A DNA stretch of 64,000 nucleotides. Origin: Phyto melanocephala (lineage: Eukaryota > Arthropoda > Insecta > Diptera > Rhinophoridae). Of this stretch, positions 17,241-27,282 are shown one piece after another; positions within the stretch are counted from its first letter, which is position 1, and each line of letters begins with the position of its first letter. The position numbers were made by a program, and so were the translations under genes. The stretch is from positions 34,461,201 through 34,525,200 of the forward strand of contig OW799235.1 in the NCBI GenBank assembly GCA_941918925.1, in the 5' to 3' direction. Below the pieces are notes generated by a model. It was given only the letters and a program-made list of their open reading frames with translations, was not told the origin of the DNA and ran no database searches.

Positions 17241-18665
17241 TACTTGAAAAAAAAACAAAATTTAAATATTTCTGCATTAATTCTTTTAAAATCTCTTAAA
17301 TAATCTTGTAATATTAAGCCAACAATTTTAGCCACTTGAAAAGCTACAATTTAAATAAAGAATGTACCATACAGTGCCATTAATTATGCCAGCTTAAGTT
17401 AAGAAAAAATTACAAAATCGCTATATTTCAATAAGAAACGTATTGGACAATTCACAACCTGTGTTGTATCGATGTATGTATGTACGTAGTAAAAAGTAAC
17501 TTATAACAACTATACAACAGAACTTGTGAATTTGACATGCATATGTTCCAGAAATATTTAACGATTAAAAAATAATGATTTACGGTTTTTATAAAAAAGA
17601 AAATAATTGTTTTTAGAGTTTTTTTCTGAAAGTAACACATGAAGAACATACGATATGTATGATGATCACACTAACTTGCTCTACCACTAATGAAACGTTT
17701 TGCGAGAAAACTCACATTTTTCCTATGATAATTCGAATAAGTGAGAAAATGAGAAAATAACAAAAGCTAGGAATGGTGAATGTCATATACACAAGTTCTT
17801 TTCCTTTTGAAAGAAATATTCGCAAAATAATTAAATTTTATTTTCCAACAATTGACAGTTAATCGTATTTAAATAAAATAGATTTCTTAAGAAAATTTAT
17901 ATTGACTCATATTGAGTTATTTACATTTAGGTAAATAATTAACAATAATTTATTTTAAGTTAATTTAAGTAAGTTGTTGATGTACATAAATAATAAACAC
18001 AATAAATAAATACACATTAAAAACAATTTAAAAATTTTTTAATTAATAAATTAAGACTGACAAGAAGCAAATAAAACTACTTCATGTTTTAAAGGCATGT
18101 AAATAAATCAAGGCATATTCAGGCAGATAAAATCGACAAGTCAGCTGATTGGTAAAGTTTGTTTAATTAAATGCTAACCTTGATTTAATTTTGTTTATAT
18201 ATGCCAGCATTGGAATACCAGGTCTTGATTATGATATTCAAAAATATATTTAACGTATATGTCTTAAGCATATATCTGTTGCAAAAAAGAATAACTGCTT
18301 AAGTAGACATAAACTAAAATTGAAGTAGTCACACCATTAAAATTTCGCAATTTTAAACTACCGTCAGGCTATTTTTCAACTTTTTTGGACAACTACATAC
18401 ATAAGAAGTAATAGCGTAAAAACTTATTGCATATATTTTCTAACGAACAATATCATTTGGAGCAATAACTTACATACTTTAACTTACAATTTAACAAAAT
18501 ATATGAAAACCAATATGATCTTTGATTTATGTAGCGCGGAATTCTTACAATAGTATTTACTTCAATAAGACTCAATTTATATAAATTTAAAAGTGTTGTT
18601 CTAAAAACTGAAAAAAGCGACATAAGCAGTTTTCCCCTATTGCCACAGATATATTAATCTCCATA
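17241..18665. other. Non-coding stretch
   Basis: AT-rich sequence. A fragment at about 18109-18181 starts CAAGGCATATTC, ends CCTTG and contains GTCAGCTGATTGG, so it may be a short decayed relative of the CAAGG-family MITEs. Nothing else is recognisable. Confidence 0.35.
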
Positions 18666-19433
18666 TCTATATATAAAAATCAATGCCACTTTTCGTTGTA
18701 AGTTTATAACTCAAGAACGGGCTCACCTATCCGAACCAAATGTTTAGGCTTTGTTTGGACTATTTAGTAGATGGTTTATGTGAAGTTTTCTCAAAATCCG
18801 TCGAACGGTTTACGCGTAAAAAACGGGAAAAATCGGTAACTCAGTACCTCCGGGCTTAATAAAGATATCACAAAAATTCAGAAAGGACTAAAGAGCCTGT
18901 TAAAAATAATTGAATAGTTGTCTGGTACTTTTTGGAAATTTTAAGTTTTAAGGGGATAAAACGGGAAAAAACTAAATTTTGGTACTTTTTTGAACAGCAT
19001 TTATCTTTGAGAGGGATAGCAATAGGTAAAAAGTTAAAACGTAATTTTCCTTCCTTAAAACAATCTATAATGAATTTTTGTACGTTTTCGAAATTTTGAA
19101 ATTTAGGAGGAAAAGGGCTGAAAACGGAAAAGTCGGTAATATTGTATCTTCGGACCTAATGCATGTAGCACACAAATTCAAAAAAATCCTAGAAGGCTAA
19201 TGGCACTTTTTTTCAATTTGGTGTTCCAAGGTGATAAAATGGGTAAATAAATAATTTTGGTACTTTTTTTCAATTTCAGTTATCTGTAAAAAGGATGAGC
19301 GGAACAAAAAGATTTAAACGAACAAAAAATATTGTTTATCCAAATGTTTTGGATTAAGTTTAAGTCAATTAATAAAATATATATTTTTTTTTTTGAATAA
19401 ATGAATTTGATGTTCCACGTATCGGGCGGCTAG
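18666..19433 (+). mobile_element. 768-bp non-autonomous Helitron-like element
   Basis: It begins TCTATATATAAAAATCAATG, the same Helitron 5' end as at 24182, and ends ATCGGGCGGCTAG at 19433. There are no TIRs. Its interior repeats blocks around GGTAC-TTTTT and AAAACGGGAAAAA and has no coding region. The upstream base is A; the downstream base is C rather than the expected T. Confidence 0.65.
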
Positions 19434-19522
19434 CAAGCAATGTTTTAAATTTCAATGAAATCTCAATTATATTTGTAACAAGGTACTATAAGATATAACT
19501 AGATTCAGGCTATTGAAGAATC

Positions 19523-19600
19523 TTGGGTGCCCCGGTGTACTAGTAAGTAGTGTACTAGTCTGCTAGTCTGGGGATTGCGGGTTCAATTCCTGCCAGAGAC
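19523..19600 (+). repeat. tRNA-like segment, probably a SINE head
   Basis: A perfect Pol III B-box, GGTTCAATTCC, lies at 19580-19590. A weak A-box-like TAGTAAGTAG sits about 40 bases upstream. The segment is of tRNA length and followed downstream by an AT-rich tail. No convincing cloverleaf or anticodon could be drawn, so a tRNA-derived SINE is more likely than a tRNA gene. Confidence 0.4.
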
Positions 19601-20150
19601 TTTGGTCTGTTTCAATACAACGGGCAAATGGTCTTTCTTACTCAGCTCGATTAATTAAAATAGAATATAATTTGTAGTTGTATTGTAATAAAAAAAAATA
19701 ATTAAAAATCTTTCTGGCAGAGGAAATAAAAAAAAATCACATAATTCTCTAAAGCGGATATAAAACTAAATTAAATATCACACAAGGCGTATCAATAAGG
19801 TATTTGCAATGTCGAATTGATACAACAAAGCAACTTGTTGTCAAGGCCAATTCGTAGATCAGGGATGGAAAAGTTGTTTATACATATTAGATATAATAAA
19901 ATTTGATTAAAAAAAGGATATACATTTTTTAAACACATTATTAATGACGCATAAGCAACAAATATACATTAATTAAGGGCAAAAGTACACTCAAGTTAAT
20001 TGTTTAATACCGAAACCAAAATCACATATCCTATCCCTGCATTAATAAATGAAATCAAGGCATATTAAACCAATTTTGATTAAAAGTTTCCCCATCAGCT
20101 GAGCTGATAATTTCACCTGTATGAATTCGCCTTGATATCACACACACTTA

Positions 20151-20651
20151 CAAGGCGAATTCAATATCAGGCGATAACATCCCTGCAACAAACACAAAAA
20201 CTTTTTTGTTTACTTTTAATTAAAATTTTATTTTTATAAATTTACGCAAAAAGTTTAAAAATAAATAAGTATTTTTAATTTATTTCATAAATTTGTGCTA
20301 GTTTATATCACATATTTGTGTTTTTTTAAACACTTTTCACAATTTTCACAACTTTAAATCACTAGGACGAACACAACGGAAATTTTGCATTTTCTGAATT
20401 AAAAACATTAAAAATGTTGTTTATTCAAATTATAAAATGTATTTCACTTATTTCCCAATAAGTTATTGCACAAATATTAGTATTTTTACAATTTTTTTAC
20501 ACAAATTTAACCACTTTTATAAAAATTTTAAACCAACGCACATAAAAATTAATTTAAATGTAAACAAACTTTGACATTGTGCCGTAAAAATAAAACGAGC
20601 AAAAAATAATCGGCTGGGGTCATAACATCACCTGATATTGAATTCGCCTTG
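20151..20651. mobile_element. 501-bp MITE of the CAAGGCGAATTC family
   Basis: CAAGGCGAATTCAATATCAGG at 20151 is repeated inverted up to 20651. The flanking octamers CACACTTA (20143-20150) and CACACATA (20652-20659) differ at one base, consistent with an 8-bp hAT-type duplication. Directly upstream, 20055-20133, is a small decayed relative ending GAATTCGCCTTG. No coding region. Confidence 0.75.
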
Positions 20652-20659
20652 CACACATA

Positions 20660-22076
20660 TATGTATGTATACTTGTCATGAAAATCTACTATAGATCAAC
20701 TTGAGCGTCAGAAATTAGTGAAAGCTTGTAATGTGTTTAAGGATTTTTTCTGCACTTATTTCGAATATGGATAATGAAAAACTATGAAACTGTGTAATGA
20801 AAAGTTTTTTTGTGTCATATCATATGATGCCACCTTTGCTATACAAAAACTTTTCATTTCACAAAACAAGAATTGAACCCCTGTGTAAGAAATAAATTTG
20901 GACAGCTGCTTGCTACAAGAAAAAATCGTCTAAAAATACAAGTATAAAAACCGTGTATACAAACCATTCTCGTAGTGGAATTTCTCAAAAATTCGTAGGA
21001 TGAAACGTAATAGCCACTTTGCTAAGCTATGTGAATGATTGTTTGATCAAAATTATATCAAAAATTAAATCGTAAGTCAAAGTCCACCATATTATATTGA
21101 AAAGTATCGTATTGCTTCTTATAGGGTACACTTACTTTCAAAACTCAAAGAATACTGTAGTTTAACCTTGGCCATAACACATCGTAAAATTGCACAAAGA
21201 AACATATTGATATAAAACAAATAATAAAACAATTCACAAAAAAAAAAAAAAAATAACAAAACATAAAGTGAATACAGGTATGTATTTATGTATGGGTGTG
21301 TAAATACATATATAAAACATACATACATACGTTTTGAAATGAGTATGTTAGAAGTTGAATTTAAGTTTTCGTTGCCTCTTTTTGTTCATATGACCTTGTC
21401 AAGGAAACTTAAAGATTTTTAATTGATGTTGTCGTTTAGAGTTTTGGTATTCCTATTTCATGTTATTTTTTCGGTTTTAAATTTGTGTCTTTTTTTCTCA
21501 TCTACGCTCTCTTCAGGCCAAATTATGTTTGAATAAGAAGAAAAACAAGTTCTAATGAATAAAAAAAAATAAAAAAAAAACTTCAAAAACCAAAAAAGTT
21601 AAATAAACCAATTAAATACGACATACAAACATATATTCAAACACAAACTCAAAGATGCAAATAGACAGACCGAACACCGTCATAAAATCATACAATGAGC
21701 AAATTCTACTTAACGGCGTACGTTGAAACAAAATGTGTGGAAATTGGCGCTTAATTCAGGCAGGGACAACCCTTTTAAATTTAAGTTTTAATTAAATAAA
21801 TTCTTTCTATTAATAAAACAACACTTTTTTATATTTTCAACGTTTTCGCATATCTTATCCGTAATATACTTTTGTAAAGGGTGTCTGAGGAAGATGCACG
21901 TATTTTTTGAGATATTTGTGATTTTTTTTGGATGGAAAAGAAGACTTGTTCCGATTAATTTTCATGATTTTTTAGAGGGCTGGCTGTATCGCACCGATGA
22001 CGCGTTGCAACTAGGATTGAGTTCAGAATCTGTTCTTGTTCGCATACAACTGAGATTTCACACAATTGCAAATAAG
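20660..22076. other. Non-coding stretch
   Basis: AT-rich sequence with a poly-A tract near 21238. No gene or defined repeat was recognised. Confidence 0.35.
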
Positions 22077-22942
22077 ACAAGTAAGAGCGCTATATTCGGC
22101 CGTGCCGAATCTTATATACCCTTCACAACGTGTAGTCATGCAATAACAGTAGCTTGTGTCACCATTCATCCCATATGAAATACGTACATACATATAAAAA
22201 CATACATATTTAAAAACGCCCCATTGTAAAATTATAACTTTACGTATGTTAAAAGAAAAAAATAAATTAAAAAAAAAGTTTTAAAAAAAAATTTAAAAAA
22301 AAATTTTAAAAAATATTTAACAAAAATTTTTTTTTAAAAATTTTTAAAAAAAATAATTAAAATATATATAATAAATATAAAACAAACAAAAAATTAAAAA
22401 AAAAATTAAAAAAAAAAAATAATAAAAATATAAATAATATATTAAATAAAAAATACAAAAAAATAAAAAAAAAATTTAAAAAAAATATATAAAAAACAAA
22501 AAAAAAATTTTTTTGTTTGGCTCAGCTGGGACGATGCCACGTTTTCTCTAACCAGTATACACGTTTGTATGTATGTATGTTGTTGTTGTAATGTTGTTTT
22601 TGTGAAAAAAAAATCGAGGTGGTCGTGGGTTTTTGCTCATATCTCAGTTGTTTATGTACCGATATTTCTGATTTTCAACACCGATCTACTCCCGAATATT
22701 TCTGATATTTTACTACCTCACCCGGGTCCAAGCGATGTCGGGGGGCTTCAAAAAGTTGATTTCAACATACACACGGACAGACGGTCAGACGGACAGACTG
22801 ACAGAGCTTAATCGACTCCCCTATTCATAAGCTTTCAGAAAATATATAGTTTATGGGGTCGGAAATGAAAATTGTAGAAATTTCACACGGAATGACAAAC
22901 CTATATATGTATACCCTTTTTCACTGTGTGAAGGGTATAAAA
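22077..22942 (+). repeat. GTCY-type (mini-me-like) dispersed element, long copy
   Basis: It starts ACAAGTAAGAGCGCTATATT, contains an almost pure A/T block (about 22230-22510) and then a conserved segment with TTTGGCTCAGCTGG. A GACAGACGGTCAGACGGACA tract follows, and it ends GTGTGAAGGGTATAAAA. The copies at 43285-44070 and 57787-58599 match nearly throughout. No convincing coding capacity; small frames here are incidental. Confidence 0.8.
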
Positions 22943-23219
22943 ATCGCGCGGAGTTAAATCCCATGACCTCGATACACAGAGAAAACAGTATCGGTTGTGA
23001 GTACCGCAATTGATGCAAATCGCATAGTTTAGTTGTGATAGTAGAATTTTACGGTTATATCTACGGAATTTCGTTTCGGAATATAAATATGTAGTAAATA
23101 TTAGTCAGCGCTAATAAATTATAATCACAAATGAAAAGTTCAATTGCAGGAACTGAACCATTCGATTAACAATGAATGTGATTTTCTCTTTTTTGGTTGT
23201 AACCAGAATAACTTAAAAA

Positions 23220-23530
23220 TTTTGTTTTAGTAATCGTTGCTGTAATAAATGGCTTGTTTCATACGCGGTGTGGCAGGTTGCGTTATATTGCTTAAACCAC
23301 ATTTTGTTTAGATCCATGGCTTCCAGTTGAGACCACAAGAACTCTAATCCTCCTTCCTGTAACGAATGCCGTTCACAGCCAATACAATTTCGGGCTCATC
23401 TTAATAAAAATAAAGCCCAGTCACGTCAACTGACCAAAATTCACACCAGACAGTTGTTTGTTGTTGGTGCATTTGTTTCTCTTAGCTTGCATGTGGATTT
23501 TTTTGGAATTGACTTCCCTTTGCTTTCCAT
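23220..23530 (-). pseudogene. Decayed mariner-type transposase fragment
   Basis: The minus-strand translation contains a VWCEFWSVDVTG block, VLAVNGIRYR, FLWPQLEAMDLNKMWF (joined across a frame change) and ATCHTA. These are the middle of a mariner-family transposase, comparable to VWCGFHAGGIIGPYFF and WFQQDGATCHTA at 56479-57195. Stops and frame changes break it. Neither TIR could be found, so only a fragment remains. Confidence 0.65.
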
Positions 23531-23777
23531 TACCAATGGAAAAGAACCCTACAAGAACAGTGACGGTCATTTGACCGGTTATATGACTGGTATTAGTGAC
23601 TGATATATCGGTTAAAGTTTCTATTAGTTTCTTAAGGGCAATGTGAAAAAAATGACTGAAACTTTTGTGTACATGTGATTTTCCGTCTTTCTTTTACTTA
23701 TTAGTTCTGTGTATTGCAAAACATATATCTGAACTACTTACACTACAGCTATTTCTAATCAAATATAATATAAATAG

Positions 23778-23885
23778 TAGTCACACTTAACGTATATATC
23801 GGTCAAAGCTAACTAGTCACACTTAACGTATATATCGGTCAAAGCTAACTAGTCACACATAACGTATATATCGGTCAAAGCTAAC
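23778..23885. repeat. 36-bp tandem repeat, three copies
   Basis: Three head-to-tail units start at 23778, 23814 and 23850, each running TAGTCACACTTAACGTATAT followed by a CGGTCAAAGCTAAC-type half. The third differs by one base (CACAT for CACTT). A diverged half unit occurs near 23595. Confidence 0.95.
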
Positions 23886-24439
23886 TCGTACAATAAAACA
23901 AATTTATTTTCTTTTATATTATTTATTATTATAATTTTCACTGCATCACTTTTTTTTTAATACAATATTTCCCGTTAATTTCACTGCTTCCTGCAGGGGC
24001 TCATTTTAATCCGTTTCCATGGTATTAGCGCCATTGGTATTATGGCTTGAATTACTAAAAGTAAAAATTATTAGAATATACAACGGCATATACATACATA
24101 TTTATGTTTGGCTTCTACCTTTCGTACTTACCTTTTATTTCTCGAGTATTTTATAAAAAACCTGGCCGAAAGAACTGCAAATCTATATATATAAAAATCA
24201 ATGTGTGTTTGTATGTTTGTATGTTTGTTTGTGCTTTATAGACGGCTAAACGGCTGGACCGATTTCCTTGAAATTTTCACAGAATCTTTCTGTATGTCTG
24301 GAAGGAACTATAGGCTATACTTTCGTTTGAAATTGTAAGTGGGCGGGGTGCCACTCCCTATTAAAGAATAAGTATTAAATATTATATATCACGAAAGTTA
24401 ATGCAGGTAGAGTCTTCAAATTAAGTACGGTAAGCTTTG

Positions 24440-25860
24440 ACATCCACACGAACATTTGGGTAAAAAATGGGCGGACTTGGAATAGTAGGCGTGGCCACAT
24501 GAATTGAATACTAAAATTCGTATATTTGGAAAACGAAATCGATTAGAGTAGTAAAATTTCACAAGAGCAACTTTGACATCCAAATAAACATTTCTGGAAA
24601 AAATGGGTACATTGGCAATAGTGGGCGTGGCACCTGCCATATGAATTAAATACTAAAATTTGTATATCTGGAAAACGATATCGATTAGAGTACTAAAATT
24701 TTGCAAGAGGAACTTTGACATCCAAATAAACATTTCTGGAAAAAAATGGGTACATTGGCAATAGTGGGCGTGGCACCTGCCATATGAATTAAATACTAAA
24801 ATTTGTATATCTGGAAAACGATATCGATTAGAGTACCAATATTCTACAAGAGCAACTTTGACACCCAAATGAACATTTTTGGAAAAAAAGATATAGTGGG
24901 CGTGGCACCTGCCATATGAATTAAATACTAAAATTTTTATATCTGGAAAACGATATCGATTAGAGTACTAAAATTTTGCAAAAGTAATTTTGACATCCAA
25001 ATAAACATTTTTGGAAAAAATGGGTGCATTATCAGTAGTGGGCGTGGCACCCACCATATGAATTAAATACTAAAATTCGTATATCTGGAAAACGATATCG
25101 ATTAGAGTACTAAAATTTTGCAAGGGCAACTTTGACATCCAAATAAACATTTTTGGAAAAAATGGGTACATTACCAATATCTGGAAAACGATATCGATTA
25201 GAGTACTAAAATTGTGCAAGGGCAACTTTGACATACAAATAAACATTTTTGTAAAAAATGGGTACATTAGCAATAGTGGGCGTGGCACCTGCCATATGAA
25301 TTAAATACTAAAATTTGTATATCTGGAAAACGAAATCGATTAGAGTACTAAAATTCTACAAATGCAACTTTGACACCCAAGTGAACATTTTTGGAAAAAA
25401 TGGGTACATTAGATATAGTGGGCGTGGCAACTGCAATATGAATTAAATACTAAAATTTTTATATCTGGAAAACGATATCGATTAGAGTACTAAAATTTTG
25501 CCAGTGCAACTTTGACACCTAAATAAACATTTCTGGAATAAAATGGGTACATTAGAAATAGTGGGCGTGGCAGCTCTCATAGCAATTGAATACTAAAATT
25601 GGTATATTCGGGAAGCGATAATAGTTAGAGTACCCAAATTTTTGCACGAAAAGCTTTGACATCTATATGACTATTTTGTTAAGAAACGAATGCTTTAGTG
25701 ATAGTAGGCGTGGCACTTTTCATATGAATTAAATACAAGAAATCGTATATAAAGGAAGCGATAATAGTTAAAGTACCCAAATTTTTCAAGAGACAATTTT
25801 ATGTCTATATGATTATTTGAATAAGAAATGTTTGATTTAGTAATAGTAGGCGTGACACTT
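24440..25860. repeat. Degenerate ~140-bp tandem array in the Helitron 5' part
   Basis: Repeated units contain CTGGAAAACGATATCGATTA, then AACTTTGACATCCAAATAAA, then ATAGTGGGCGTGGCACCTGC. Successive unit starts are about 131-145 bp apart, with one shortened unit of about 96 bp near 25086-25182. About nine to ten copies are visible, the later ones most diverged. The same units occur in reverse in 48040-48708. Confidence 0.9.
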
Positions 25861-25863
25861 GCC

Positions 25864-27117
25864 AGATCTGTGATCCCCGCAAACGTTTTTAAATTTTATC
25901 ACCTGTAATTTTTTCGGTATAAGAAATTGTTTGACCTGAAAAAAAATTTGTTACCTAATATTCCAAAAATATAAATTTGTAACCCATTAAATTTTGCAAC
26001 GTAGGTGATTAATTTTTTTACCTGTGATCGGTTCCAAAAATCATTTTTAAAGATTTATTATCTGTAATTACCAAATCTGTGATGCCCGCAAACGTTTTTA
26101 CATTTTATTACCTGTAATTTTTTCGGTATAAGAAATTGTTTGACCTGAAATAAAATTTGTTACCCAATATTCCAAAAATATAAATTTGTAACCCATTAAA
26201 TTTTGCAACGCAGGTGAATAATTTTTTGACCTGTGATCGGTTCAAAAAATCATTTTTAAAGATTTATTATCTGTAATTACCAAATCTGTGATTCCCTGAA
26301 ACGTTTTTACATTTTATTACCTGTAATTTTTTCGGTATAAGAAATTGTTTGACCTGAAATAAAATTTGTTACCCAATATTCCAAAAATATAAATTTGTAA
26401 CCCATTAAATTTTGCAACGCAGATGAATAATTTTTTAACCTGTGATCGGTTCAAAAAATCATTTTTAAAGATTTATTATCCGTAATTACCAAATCTGTGA
26501 TGCCCGCAAACGTTTTTACATTTTATTACCTGTAATTTTTTCGGTATAAGAAATTGTTTGACCTGAAATAAAATTTGTTACCCAATATTCCAAAAATATA
26601 AATTTGTAACCCATTAAATTTTGCAACGCAGATGAATAATTTTTTGACCTGTGATCGGTTCAAAAAATCATTTTTAAAGATTTATTATCCGTAATTACCA
26701 AATCTGTGATTCCCGGAAACGTTTTTACATTTTATTACCTGTAATTTTTTCGGTATAAGAAATTGTTTGACCTGAAATAAAATTTGTTACCCAATATTCC
26801 AAACATATAAATTTGTAACCCATTAAATTTTGCAACGCAGGTGAATAATTTTTTGACCTGTGATCGGTTCAAAAAATCATTTTTAAAGATTTATTATCCG
26901 TAATTACCAAATCTGTGATTCCCGGAAACGTTTTTACATTTTATTACCTGTAATTTTTTCGGTATAAGAAATTGTTTGACCTGAAATAAAATTTGTTACC
27001 CAATATTCCAAAAATATAAATTTGTAACCCATTAAATTTTGCAACGCAAGTGAATAATTTTTTTACCTGTGATCGGTTCAAAAAATCATTTTTAAACATT
27101 TATTATCCGTAATTTTT
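25864..27117. repeat. 209-bp satellite, six copies, inside the Helitron
   Basis: Units start at 25864, 26073, 26282, 26491, 26700 and 26909, exactly 209 bp apart. Each opens with an ATCTGTGAT block, then TTTTTTCGGTATAAGAAATT, AACCCATTAAATTTTGCAAC and GACCTGTGATCGGTTC. Copies differ by only a few bases. The array ends about 165 bp upstream of the Rep/helicase start codon. Confidence 0.97.
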
Positions 27118-27282
27118 TGTTAAAGAAAATTTTCTGACCTGGTAAGAAATTTCTTACCTAAGATTTAAAAAATTATAAATTTGACGTACATTCAATTTTA
27201 TAATTTAATTGAATCTTTGATTCTGAACAAGTTACAAGTTTTTTTTTTTTGTGAATATATACTGTAAAAAATTACAAGTAAA

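Noticed and set aside
19523..19600. A genuine tRNA gene
   Set aside because: The A-box is poor and no cloverleaf with an anticodon could be folded by eye.
22569..22811. 80-codon frame repeated at 43391-43636
   Set aside because: It recurs because the GTCY-type repeat recurs; the (GTCY)n tract and T-rich codons show no protein-like conservation.
25864..27117. Possible CRISPR array because of regular repeats
   Set aside because: Units are contiguous 209-bp satellite copies without unique spacers, in a eukaryotic Helitron.
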